Position numbers and translations under genes: made by a program. This document shows positions 29,726 through 37,627 of a DNA stretch of 56,137 bases, piece after piece. Within the stretch, counting starts at the first letter, position 1. Each line of letters begins with the position of its first letter. The DNA comes from Bacteroidales bacterium (GTDB lineage: Bacteria; Bacteroidota; Bacteroidia; Bacteroidales; G3-4614), in assembly GCA_017559955.1 (NCBI GenBank), contig JAFYPQ010000047.1, positions 1 to 56,137 on the forward strand, read 5' to 3'. Below the pieces are notes generated by a model, which had not been told where the DNA came from, searched no databases, and saw only the letters and a list, made by a program, of their open reading frames with translations.

Positions 29726-31021
29726 TTATTCTACCGAACCAAATAGTTCGTAATTTGAAGATGAGTTGATTTTTACATTATAGAATTCTCCTGCTACAAG
29801 AGGTTTCTCTTTCGAAATTAACACCTCGGGGTCAACCTCGGGAGAGTCGAACTCGGTACGACCTATATAATAATCTGTCTCCTCTCGATCGATTATCACT
29901 TTCATCACCATTCCCTCTTTTTGGGTATTTACATCGGCCGACACCTCTGCTTGTAACGCCATTAATCTATCCAAACGGTTTTGTTTTACATTCTCAGGGA
30001 TGTCATCAATATAGTTCTCGGCAGAGTATGTTCCCTCCTCTTCGGAATAGGTAAATGCTCCCATACGTTCAAATCGAGCAAATTTCACAAACTCCATCAG
30101 TTCGTTAAAATCCTCTTCTGTTTCTCCGGGAAAACCTACCATAAGTGTTGTTCTGAGATGTATATCCGGAACTTCTTTACGTATTTGTTCTATAAGAGAG
30201 TATGTTTGTTGTTTGGTTACATTACGATGCATACGACTTAACATATTGTCGCTTATATGTTGTAATGCTATATCAAGGTATTTACACACCTTTTTGTTGT
30301 GTGCCATAACAGGTAACAAATCGAATGGGAAGTGTGCAGGATATGCATAGTGCAAACGTATCCACTCTATACCATCTATTTTTGACAACTCCTCTACAAG
30401 GGTCGGGAGTTTGCACGTTTTATATAAATCGAGCCCATAATATGTAAGATCTTGTGCTATGAGCTGCAACTCCTTTACCCCCATTCGAGCAAGTTCTCGT
30501 ACCTCAGCCACCAAATCTTCGATGGGTCGTGATTTATATTTTCCTGTAATAATTGGTATTGCACAATATGCACAACTACGGTTACAACCCTCTGATATCT
30601 TTAAATAGGCGTAGTGCGAAGGCGTTGTAAGTACTCTGCTGTTTGCAAGTGCTTGGTTATACTCACTCCCAACCTCTGCAACAATCTTCTCCCAATCGAA
30701 CTTTCCGAAGAATCCATCCACTTCGGGAATCTCTTCGATAAGTTCTTTTGTGTAGCGTTGCGAAAGACATCCCATAACATAGAGACGTTTTATTTTTCGC
30801 TGCTTTTTAGCTTGGCAAAAGTTGAGAATCATATTTATCGATTCCTCTTTTGCATCACCTATAAAACCGCAAGTATTTATAATAACCACCTCTCCCGTTA
30901 CATTATCGGAGTCGTGATACACATCATAACCTATCTCCTTAAACTGTCTTAAAAGTTTTTCGGAATCGACAAGGTTTTTTGAGCAACCAAGTGTTATTAT
31001 ATCAATGCGATTTTTTTGCAT
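29726..31021 (-). CDS. rimO: Ribosomal protein uS12 methylthiotransferase RimO
   Basis: Radical-SAM enzyme that methylthiolates an aspartate of ribosomal protein S12. The N-terminal UPF0004 domain has ITLGCSKNLVDSEKLLRQ and further cysteines near 52 and 84 (TCGF, MGCL); the radical-SAM domain has CNRSCAYCAIP near residues 146-156 (CxxxCxxC); a C-terminal TRAM domain ends the 431-residue protein. It is 11 bp after ftsY and 7 bp before menF. Confidence 0.96.
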   Translation of the reverse strand: MQKNRIDIITLGCSKNLVDSEKLLRQFKEIGYDVYHDSDNVTGEVVIINTCGFIGDAKEESINMILNFCQAKKQRKIKRLYVMGCLSQRYTKELIEEIPEVDGFFGKFDWEKIVAEVGSEYNQALANSRVLTTPSHYAYLKISEGCNRSCAYCAIPIITGKYKSRPIEDLVAEVRELARMGVKELQLIAQDLTYYGLDLYKTCKLPTLVEELSKIDGIEWIRLHYAYPAHFPFDLLPVMAHNKKVCKYLDIALQHISDNMLSRMHRNVTKQQTYSLIEQIRKEVPDIHLRTTLMVGFPGETEEDFNELMEFVKFARFERMGAFTYSEEEGTYSAENYIDDIPENVKQNRLDRLMALQAEVSADVNTQKEGMVMKVIIDREETDYYIGRTEFDSPEVDPEVLISKEKPLVAGEFYNVKINSSSNYELFGSVE

Positions 31022-31032
31022 ATATTGGAAGT

Positions 31033-31992
31033 CTAATTTTTCTCGCTAAAAAGCGATTCAACAAATTCTTTACGATTGAAAGGTTGTAAATCCTCTATTC
31101 CCTCTCCCAATCCGATATATTTTACAGGTATTTTGAACTGATCAGATATACCAATTACAACTCCACCTTTTGCAGTTCCGTCCAATTTTGTTACAGCAAG
31201 TGCATTAATTTCTGTTGCCGCCATAAATTGTTTAGCTTGCTCAAAAGCATTTTGTCCTGTTGAACCATCGAGTACAAGAAGAACTTCATCCGGTGCTCCG
31301 GGAACGACCTTATCCATGACACGACGAATTTTTGACAACTCATTCATCAATCCTATTTTGTTATGAAGACGTCCTGCTGTATCGATTATTACAACATCGG
31401 CATTGTTTGCCTTTGCAGAAGAGAGCGTATCGAATGCAACAGATGCAGGATCGCTTCCCATTTGTTGCTTTATTACAGGAACTCCTACTCGCTCGCCCCA
31501 TATATCCAGCTGCTCAACTGCGGCTGCACGGAATGTGTCGGCTGCTCCAAGATATACCTTTTTCCCACTCTTTTTAAATTGGTATGCCAACTTACCGATA
31601 GTAGTTGTTTTTCCAACACCGTTTACTCCTACTACCATTATTACATAAGGATTGCGATCGGATGGCAAATCAAAGCCGTTACCATCGGTAGTTGAGTTTT
31701 CAGTTAATAGAGCAACTATCTCCTCTCGAAGAATACCTTGCAACTCAGAAGATGAAAGATATTTATCACGAGCAACACGTTGCTGAATACGCTCAATAAT
31801 ACGAAGTGTTGTTTCGATACCAACATCGGAGGTAATAAGTACCTCTTCCAAATCATCAAGCAAATCATCATCAACTTTACTACGACCTGCCACTATATGT
31901 GCAAGTTTTGAAAAGACTCCTGTTTTTGTCTTCTCCAAACCTTTGTCTAATGTCTCTTTCTCTTTTTTAGAAAAGAAATCAAAAAATCCCAT
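31033..31992 (-). CDS. ftsY: Signal recognition particle receptor FtsY
   Basis: SRP receptor GTPase at the inner membrane, partner of Ffh (encoded at 51.7 kb). 319 residues with a short basic/acidic N-terminus, the N domain (about 20-100) and the G domain with GVNGVGKTTTIGKLA near 121, DTFRAAAVEQL, DTAGRLHN and TKLDGTAKGG. There is no long acidic A domain, as is common in Bacteroidota. A terminator hairpin at 32016-32050 separates it from the ribosomal-protein unit upstream; no clear TAnnTTTG box follows, so it may depend partly on read-through. Confidence 0.97.
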   Translation of the reverse strand: MGFFDFFSKKEKETLDKGLEKTKTGVFSKLAHIVAGRSKVDDDLLDDLEEVLITSDVGIETTLRIIERIQQRVARDKYLSSSELQGILREEIVALLTENSTTDGNGFDLPSDRNPYVIMVVGVNGVGKTTTIGKLAYQFKKSGKKVYLGAADTFRAAAVEQLDIWGERVGVPVIKQQMGSDPASVAFDTLSSAKANNADVVIIDTAGRLHNKIGLMNELSKIRRVMDKVVPGAPDEVLLVLDGSTGQNAFEQAKQFMAATEINALAVTKLDGTAKGGVVIGISDQFKIPVKYIGLGEGIEDLQPFNRKEFVESLFSEKN

Positions 31993-32015
31993 ACGTTTGT
32001 TGTATTTATGACAAA

Positions 32016-32050
32016 AGGCTGTCGGGGTGTTTACAGCACTCCAACAGCCT
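32016..32050 (-). terminator. Terminator after the rpmB-rpmG-DUF4295 unit
   Basis: AGGCTGT...ACAGCCT with an inner GTG/CAC pairing forms a hairpin, and the minus strand continues with TTTT. It lies 22 bp after the DUF4295 stop and before ftsY. Confidence 0.7.
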
Positions 32051-32071
32051 TTCTATTTTATTTTAGATAAC

Positions 32072-32224
32072 TTATTTTGCAAGTTTCTCGTTTACTTTCT
32101 CGTTTGGCACCATCTCCTCTTCGAAGATATATGCACCTGTTTTAGGAGACTTTACCATTTTGATAACTTTTGAGTAGGTACGTCCCTCACCTTTTTGCAA
32201 TGATGCGACTGTTTTCTTTGCCAT
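32072..32224 (-). CDS. DUF4295 small basic protein
   Basis: A 50-residue frame that I translated by hand from the ATG at 32224: it begins MAKKTVASLQKGEGRTYSKV and ends NEKVNEKLAK, with a TAA at 32074-32072. The sequence and its place directly after rpmG match the DUF4295 family, a Bacteroidota-specific small protein always found with L28 and L33. The role is unknown; position and basic composition suggest a ribosome-associated function (inference). 7 bp separates it from rpmG. Confidence 0.9.
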   Translation of the reverse strand: MAKKTVASLQKGEGRTYSKVIKMVKSPKTGAYIFEEEMVPNEKVNEKLAK

Positions 32225-32231
32225 ATCTTAA

Positions 32232-32420
32232 TTATTTTATCTCTTTATGAACTGTTACACGTTTTAAGATAGGATTGTATTTTTTAAGTTCCAACCTCTC
32301 GGTGGTATTCTTACGGTTCTTTGTAGTAATGTAACGTGAAGTACCGGGCATACCGCTTTCTTTATGCTCTGTACACTCAAGAATTACTTGAACTCTGTTA
32401 CCTTTAGCTTTCTTTGCCAT
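32232..32420 (-). CDS. rpmG: 50S ribosomal protein bL33
   Basis: 62 residues, with [20 protein letters not shown] and [19 protein letters not shown], clearly bL33. Only one of the four zinc-ribbon cysteines is kept, so this is the zinc-independent (C-minus) type. It lies 22 bp after rpmB. Confidence 0.97.
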   Translation of the reverse strand: MAKKAKGNRVQVILECTEHKESGMPGTSRYITTKNRKNTTERLELKKYNPILKRVTVHKEIK

Positions 32421-32442
32421 ATCTGATTCTTACTTTTTAAAA

Positions 32443-32676
32443 TTAAATAAAACCTTTTTGGGCAGCTTGTTTCAATGCTGCATCAAGACCAATTTTGTTG
32501 ATTAGACGAAGGCCTGCAGCAGATACGTTTAGATCAATCCAACAATCTTGCTCAACCCAGTAAAACTTCTTTGTAAACAAGTTGACATTGAATCTTCTCT
32601 TTGTACGTCTTTTAGAGTGAGATACGTTATTGCCAACCAACGCTTGCTTTCCGGTAATTTGACAAATTTTTGACAT
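32443..32676 (-). CDS. rpmB: 50S ribosomal protein bL28
   Basis: 77 residues: [20 protein letters not shown] followed by [19 protein letters not shown] is characteristic of bL28. It is the first gene of rpmB-rpmG-DUF4295. The nearest promoter-like box is at 32907-32914, giving a leader of about 225 nt. Confidence 0.97.
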   Translation of the reverse strand: MSKICQITGKQALVGNNVSHSKRRTKRRFNVNLFTKKFYWVEQDCWIDLNVSAAGLRLINKIGLDAALKQAAQKGFI

Positions 32677-32906
32677 CTTATTATACTGTTTTTATATTAA
32701 TTTCAACACCTATTCAAAACAGAGTGCAAAATAAATAAATTTTATCCACTTCTCCAAATTTTAACATAACAAATTGCAAGACAGTACAAATTTTGCCTGT
32801 AATCGAATAAAAATCAGAGTATTTAGTAAGCATCATTCAAACACTCCGACGAATAAAATTTAAGATTTTATACCCCTGACTATATTCAGATATTGTTTTT
32901 CGGGTG

Positions 32907-32914
32907 CAAAGATA
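32907..32914 (-). promoter_or_regulatory. Putative promoter -7 box for rpmB-rpmG-DUF4295
   Basis: The minus strand reads TATCTTTG followed by CACCC, a good TAnnTTTG match. It implies a long leader (about 225 nt) before rpmB. No known r-protein leader motif could be recognised in it. The rest of the gap up to 33112 holds the REP-like repeat at 32974-33027 and AT-rich DNA. Confidence 0.5.
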
Positions 32915-32973
32915 CAACTTTTTGGCGTAATATTATAATTTTTAAGGAGATTTATTATGTTAAAATTAAGATG

Positions 32974-33027
32974 AGTTGTCGGCTAAAGCCGCCCTACGGG
33001 CAGTTGTTAGTTTTTAGTTGTTAGTTA
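32974..33027 (-). repeat. REP-like palindromic repeat, copy 2
   Basis: Read on the minus strand, this copy has the same plan as 22501-22556: AACTAACAACTAAAAACTAA, then GCCC-GTA-GGGC and CGGC-TTTA-GCCG hairpins, then ACAACT. Loops and some stem pairs differ while pairing is kept, so the structure has been conserved. Confidence 0.75.
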
Positions 33028-33111
33028 TCGAATATACACCCATTGCAACAACATACTAGCAAATAATGTTAATTGAGTCATTAGGGTCATTTGTGCAATA
33101 AAAGATCTCCT

Positions 33112-34257
33112 CTATTTTACTACTTTTACAACCTCGTTGTTTACCTTTAGAATAAGTACACCCTTAATTGTCGAAGGTAATGTAATTTGAGTAGAAGATG
33201 CTCCATTGGCATTTGCTGTGGTTATAACCCTACCCATTGAATCATAAATAGCAACGGAAGTTATATCTTCATCACTCTCAATATACAATACTCCATTTGA
33301 AACATAGCCCTTAACTTTTTCATCTTTAACAAAAGCATCCTCTACTCCTAACTGAGTATTTAAGTCGGCACCTTCTACAAAATCAAATGATTGAATTTGC
33401 AATCCCATAGAAGAAACATATTCCTTACCACCATATTCATACGTATATTTTTCAACCTCATACATTGTCGCTTTTAATGATGAAGTACCAGACCTTGATG
33501 GTAAAAAACCTTCAGAATCAACAAAAGCAGCATCTTCAAAATCCCAATAAGCAAACAATGAAGAATCATTTAACAATGGTTGTTGCATACTCTCATTAAC
33601 TTCTTCTTCCGATAGCACTCTTTCATATATTTGAACTTTATCAATATATGCATTCAGTGGAGACCTATATTGAGCAAAACCTCCTATCATTAATATCATA
33701 TCATCATAAAAACAATCAGTATAATACGCTAATGTATTATTTTCATATACAAGATCCGCATTTACATAAGCCTTTACATCTCGACCTTTCTCCTGACTAT
33801 AATCTAACACAAAAGTAAAGTAATACCACTTTGATTCCTCAAAATCATATTCAACAAAAGGTAAAGCCCAATAGGGATTACTATAAACATTATCAACAGC
33901 GACAGTAAGTCCTTCATCGTTTTTATTAAAGCGACCAGGCCCTAAATTCGACCATAGCCAACCATACTCAAGGTCGGGGAAGCCTCCATTTAGAACATCT
34001 CTCACATTAAAGAGAGTTGTTCCTTCCTCTCCATGCTTAAACTCTTTAACCTTTACCCAAAATGAAAGAGTCAATATTGGGTGTTCGCCAAACCCGGCAT
34101 TCTTCAAGGGTATTGCAAAAGCATATTCGTTAAGGTCAATTACTTGATTTTGTGGCAGAGGATCCATAGAATACGTTTGATTATTCGCACTTATAGTCAT
34201 AATAGACATTGCCACAACAAATGATATAAGGAGTAGTCTTAATCTTTTCATAATCAT
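33112..34257 (-). CDS. Secreted LamG-like protein with T9SS-like C-terminal tail
   Basis: 381 residues with a signal peptide (RLRLLLISFVVAMSIMTISA). Residues about 35-245 resemble a concanavalin/laminin-G domain (FAIPLKNAGFGEHPILTLSF, WYYFTFVLDYS, YIDKVQIYERVLSEEEVNE, YWDFED). The last 70 or so residues (VKGYVSNGVLYIESDEDITS, then VAIYDSMGRVITT ... GVLILKVNNEVVKVVK) resemble a type A sorting domain of the type IX secretion system, suggesting surface display or release. The start could be 34257 or the in-frame ATG at 34251. It stands alone, with a -7-like box at 34295-34302. The ligand is unknown. Confidence 0.75.
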   Translation of the reverse strand: MIMKRLRLLLISFVVAMSIMTISANNQTYSMDPLPQNQVIDLNEYAFAIPLKNAGFGEHPILTLSFWVKVKEFKHGEEGTTLFNVRDVLNGGFPDLEYGWLWSNLGPGRFNKNDEGLTVAVDNVYSNPYWALPFVEYDFEESKWYYFTFVLDYSQEKGRDVKAYVNADLVYENNTLAYYTDCFYDDMILMIGGFAQYRSPLNAYIDKVQIYERVLSEEEVNESMQQPLLNDSSLFAYWDFEDAAFVDSEGFLPSRSGTSSLKATMYEVEKYTYEYGGKEYVSSMGLQIQSFDFVEGADLNTQLGVEDAFVKDEKVKGYVSNGVLYIESDEDITSVAIYDSMGRVITTANANGASSTQITLPSTIKGVLILKVNNEVVKVVK

Positions 34258-34294
34258 TCTTTTTTAAATGTTTGTACTATTATTTCTTTTGCAA

Positions 34295-34302
34295 CAAATT
34301 TA
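34295..34302 (-). promoter_or_regulatory. Putative promoter -7 box of the LamG-like gene
   Basis: The minus strand reads TAAATTTG about 37 bp before the start codon. No TTG lies at the usual distance. Confidence 0.45.
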
Positions 34303-34394
34303 ATATAAATGTTTGGTTTTACCCCCCCTAATGTTAATAATCGTTAATATTAGTATAATGTATAAAATCATCCATTTTTAGGCGATTCTTTACA

Positions 34395-35324
34395 TTAATA
34401 ATTCGACAATGCAATGTTTACATTCATCATATATTTTTCTATTGTCGATGATTTAAGTATTGCCTTTTTCTCCTTTTTAAGCATATCGGGTAGAAGGTAT
34501 TCCCAATAGGGTTTCATTTTGCTTAGGAATTGGGTATTTCCGAGCAGACGGGGAGATAACTCTTCGTACATTTTATCGTGCATAGCACGAATGAGTGTTG
34601 CTTTCTCTTGGTTTGTAAACTCTCTTTCCTCTTTATACTCTACCGCTAATGCAGGGTTAGCAAGTAATCCCCTACCCAACATCACTCCCTCTAAATCAGG
34701 AAATCGCTCTTTTATTTGTTTAATATTTGAAAGTGTCAATATATCGCCATTATATATTACAGGATGCTTGCACTCGTTATAAAATTCAGCAAACGCATCT
34801 ACATCAACACTCTTTTTATATTGTTCAACACCTAAACGTGGGTGCATTGTTACACTACACAACGGAGCATCATTCAGTATTGGCATAAGTTCTCTCCACT
34901 CATCTTTACTCTCCCACCCCAAACGCATTTTTACTGAAAACTTTATATCCTTATTCTTAGATACCTCTTGCATAAGGGCTGACACCATATCAGGATATGA
35001 CAATATTCCTGCTCCACGTTTACGCTTTGCTTGAAGAATGAATGAACACCCCATATTTATATCTACTCTATTATACCCCTCTGCTCCTATTAACTGCAAG
35101 AGTGGTTGCATCTCTTCTGGAGAAGAGGCTATTATCTGCGGGACAAGCGATGATACAGTATTGTTTTTACGTTCTACGTCTCGAATATCTTTTGACCGTA
35201 TTTCGTTACGTTCGTAACGCAAAAAGGGTGTGTAGTAGGTATCTACTCCACCAAATACCGAAGAGTGTAGATTTCGCCATACTGCCTCGGTATATCCTTG
35301 CAAGGGGGCTGAATATATTTTCAT
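34395..35324 (-). CDS. tRNA-dihydrouridine synthase family protein
   Basis: FMN enzyme that reduces uridines in tRNA. 309 residues: the TIM-barrel start MKIYSAPLQGYTEAVWRNLH, the active-site region DINMGCS near residue 97, the FMN-phosphate and substrate segments VKMRLGWESKDEW and HPRLGVEQYKK, YNGDILT and GVMLGRGLLANPAL. The usual GCP at the active site is GCS here; the catalytic Cys itself is kept. A full Dus is commonly slightly longer (about 320-350). Which tRNA position it modifies is not clear. A -7 box ends only 5 bp upstream of the ATG, so the mRNA may be leaderless. Confidence 0.9.
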   Translation of the reverse strand: MKIYSAPLQGYTEAVWRNLHSSVFGGVDTYYTPFLRYERNEIRSKDIRDVERKNNTVSSLVPQIIASSPEEMQPLLQLIGAEGYNRVDINMGCSFILQAKRKRGAGILSYPDMVSALMQEVSKNKDIKFSVKMRLGWESKDEWRELMPILNDAPLCSVTMHPRLGVEQYKKSVDVDAFAEFYNECKHPVIYNGDILTLSNIKQIKERFPDLEGVMLGRGLLANPALAVEYKEEREFTNQEKATLIRAMHDKMYEELSPRLLGNTQFLSKMKPYWEYLLPDMLKKEKKAILKSSTIEKYMMNVNIALSNY

Positions 35325-35329
35325 AACGA

Positions 35330-35337
35330 CAAAGATA
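35330..35337 (-). promoter_or_regulatory. Putative promoter -7 box of the dus gene, nearly leaderless
   Basis: The minus strand reads TATCTTTG with five bases between the box and the ATG at 35324. If functional, transcription starts at or within a few bases of the start codon. Confidence 0.5.
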
Positions 35338-35357
35338 GGTTATTTTTGAATATTTAG

Positions 35358-35365
35358 TAACTTTG
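35358..35365 (+). promoter_or_regulatory. Putative promoter -7 box of the kinase-RapZ gene
   Basis: TAACTTTG ends 22 bp before the ATG at 35388. It is divergent from the dus box only 20 bp away, so the two promoters overlap within a 63-bp gap. Confidence 0.55.
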
Positions 35366-35387
35366 TAGAAACAACTTCTTAGCCAAA

Positions 35388-36809
35388 ATGGAAATATTAA
35401 AAGAACTATATAAAGCCCAAAACGGGGCACACCCAAAATCCATTACCAAGTTATCGGGAGATGGATCGAACAGATGTTATTACAGATTATCATCTGAAAA
35501 TACCTCGTATATTGGTGTAGCCGGTGTTTCAAAAGATGAGAACACTGCATTTATATCCATTGCAAACACTTTTAAGGAATGTGGCATTGATGCTCCTCGT
35601 GTTATTAAGGTTAGCCAAGACAGCATGCACTACCTTCTTGAAGATTTGGGAGATGACTCTCTATTCTCTATTCTAAAAGAGAGCCGAGAGTGTGGTGTTT
35701 TCAACGAAGAGGATAGCAAAAAGCTTTGCAGTGTTATGAGTTTGCTTGCCGATATTCAATTTAAAGTTGGCGAGAAGTTGGATTTTAATGTTTGCTACCC
35801 TATTGCTGAGTTTGATAAGGTTTCGGTGTTTTGGGATTTAAACTACTTTAAATATTGCTTTGTAAAGAATACCGGAATTGAGATTGATGAGCCTCGTTTA
35901 GAGAAAGAGTTTGAAACTCTTTGCTGTTTACTTTTAAAGGAAAACGATAACACCTTTTTATATAGAGACTTTCAGTCACGCAATATTATGTGGCATAACG
36001 ACAAACCATATTTTATAGATTTTCAAGGAGGCAGACGAGGTCCTATATATTATGATGTTGCGTCGTTCGTTGGTCAAACTCGTGCCAAATATAGCGAAGA
36101 TGTATGCGAAAAGATGATTGATGCCTACTTGAAATCTCTTTCGAAATATAAAAGCATTGATAAAGATAAATTTGTTGAGCGTTTAAATGTTTTCAGGATA
36201 TTTAGATTGCTTCAAACTTTAGGTGCATACGGACACAGAGGTTTGTTTGAACACAAAAAGGCCTTTATCGACCCTATTCCTCTTACTCTTTCTCAACTAT
36301 GCAATTTGTTGGAGAAGTGCGATATTGAACTTCGCTATCTGAAATCGATAATTGAGGAGATTAGAGAATTGCCTCGTTTCAAAAGCAATGATTATGAAGG
36401 TTTAACGGTTGATGTTATGAGTTTTTCATTCCACAGAGGTATTCCTGACGACTATTCGGGTAATGGCGGCGGTTTTGTTTTTGACTGCAGAGCTATTCAC
36501 AACCCAGGCAGATATGCAGAATACAAAAAACTTAATGGCACAGATGCTCCTGTTATTGAGTTTTTGGAACAAGAGAGTAATATTACCGAGTTTTTGGATA
36601 GTGCATACTATATGGTTGATAATATGGTTGATACTTATTTAAAAAGAGGCTTCACTCATATTCAAATTTGTTGCGGATGCACAGGAGGACAACACCGTTC
36701 GGTTTATAGTGCCGAGCATATAGCAAAACACATCGCCGAGAAATTCGGTGTAAGGATTAACGTTAAACATATTATGTTAAATCGCTCATATACCATAAAG
36801 GAGAGATGA
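35388..36809 (+). CDS. Sugar kinase (AmgK-like phosphotransferase) fused to a RapZ C-terminal domain
   Basis: 473 residues in two parts. Residues about 1-320 form an aminoglycoside-phosphotransferase-fold kinase of the COG3178/AmgK type: FLYRDFQSRNIM near 193 (catalytic loop) and YFIDFQGGRRGPIYYDVASF near 207-226 (metal-binding Asp and the GP.xYD signature). AmgK phosphorylates cell-wall sugars at C1. Residues about 340-473 match the RapZ C-terminal domain: VMSFSFHRGIPDDYSG, FDCRAIHNPGRY and GCTGGQHRSVYSAEHIA near 429. In E. coli this domain senses glucosamine-6-phosphate and binds small RNA. The N-terminal P-loop part of RapZ is absent. The gene overlaps the nucleotidyltransferase downstream by 4 bp (ATGA). 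Confidence 0.88.
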   Translation: MEILKELYKAQNGAHPKSITKLSGDGSNRCYYRLSSENTSYIGVAGVSKDENTAFISIANTFKECGIDAPRVIKVSQDSMHYLLEDLGDDSLFSILKESRECGVFNEEDSKKLCSVMSLLADIQFKVGEKLDFNVCYPIAEFDKVSVFWDLNYFKYCFVKNTGIEIDEPRLEKEFETLCCLLLKENDNTFLYRDFQSRNIMWHNDKPYFIDFQGGRRGPIYYDVASFVGQTRAKYSEDVCEKMIDAYLKSLSKYKSIDKDKFVERLNVFRIFRLLQTLGAYGHRGLFEHKKAFIDPIPLTLSQLCNLLEKCDIELRYLKSIIEEIRELPRFKSNDYEGLTVDVMSFSFHRGIPDDYSGNGGGFVFDCRAIHNPGRYAEYKKLNGTDAPVIEFLEQESNITEFLDSAYYMVDNMVDTYLKRGFTHIQICCGCTGGQHRSVYSAEHIAKHIAEKFGVRINVKHIMLNRSYTIKER

Positions 36810-37546
36810 ATGCAATTATCTTAGCGGCAGGGCTTGGTACCCGTTTACGACCTCTTACTGATAACACGCCTAAAGCATTAGTTAAGGTTGGTGGCAAAAC
36901 TATGCTCGAACACCAAATTATGAAGCTTAAAAAAGCAGGATTCAACAACATTGTTATAAATATCCACTACTTCGGGGAACAGATTGTTGAGTTCTTAAAA
37001 GCAAACAATAACTTTGGATTGAACATTAAAATTTCGGACGAGAGAGATTTGCTTTTGGATACAGGTGGTGGCATAGCCAAAGCCGGAATGTTATTTGACA
37101 ACGACAATCCAATTCTTGTTCATAACGTTGATATTTTTACAAATTTAGATTTGGTAAAAGTTTACAAAGAAGGAATAAGATATGATGTTATGCTTGTAAC
37201 CGAAAAGCCTCGCTCGAACAGAGTCTTATATTTCAATAATAATATTTTGTGCGGATGGAGAAATAAGAGCTCGGGTGAAACAATTTTAACATCAGATAAA
37301 TACATCGCAAACATTGACGATGAACGTGCATTTATGGGGATACACGTTTTAAATAGAAAAACTGTTGAAAAGATGAACAACTTCGATAATGCTTTCCCTC
37401 TTATACCATTCTACTTAAATAGTGCAAAGAAGCAAAATCTCAATATTGGAGAAATGTTTTGCAGTAGTGATATTGTTAGAATTGATACAGGAAAGCCAGA
37501 GGTTTTGGGGGAGTGCAAAGAGATTATTAAGAAGTTTTATTTATAA
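36806..37546 (+). CDS. Sugar-1-phosphate nucleotidyltransferase, MurU-like
   Basis: 246 residues. The start MNAIILAAGLGTRLRPLTDN (nucleotide-binding motif) and TPKALVKVGGKTMLEHQI are typical of nucleotidyltransferases of the RmlA/MurU type; the metal-binding Asp is in HNVDIFTN near residue 112, and the length is that of MurU rather than the longer GlmU. MurU uridylylates MurNAc-1-phosphate in the cell-wall recycling route that bypasses de novo UDP-MurNAc synthesis. Translational coupling to the AmgK-like kinase supports this reading, although the sugar specificity is inferred. A terminator follows at 37562-37605. Confidence 0.85.
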   Translation: MNAIILAAGLGTRLRPLTDNTPKALVKVGGKTMLEHQIMKLKKAGFNNIVINIHYFGEQIVEFLKANNNFGLNIKISDERDLLLDTGGGIAKAGMLFDNDNPILVHNVDIFTNLDLVKVYKEGIRYDVMLVTEKPRSNRVLYFNNNILCGWRNKSSGETILTSDKYIANIDDERAFMGIHVLNRKTVEKMNNFDNAFPLIPFYLNSAKKQNLNIGEMFCSSDIVRIDTGKPEVLGECKEIIKKFYL

Positions 37547-37561
37547 AAATGGTTTATAAAC

Positions 37562-37605
37562 AAATTAGCGAGGTGCTGTTAAATAAAACTTTACCTCGCT
37601 AATTT
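37562..37605. terminator. Bidirectional terminator between the nucleotidyltransferase gene and cinA
   Basis: The arms AAATTAGCGAGGT (37562-37574) and ACCTCGCTAATTT (37593-37605) are perfect complements, with T following on the plus strand. It serves the plus-strand pair and probably the convergent cinA unit. Confidence 0.88.
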
Positions 37606-37627
37606 TTGTGTTATCTCTTTTCGAGTT

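Noticed and set aside
32700..32830. 40-codon frame in the rpmB leader
   Set aside because: Unremarkable composition, no conserved motif and no sign that it is translated.
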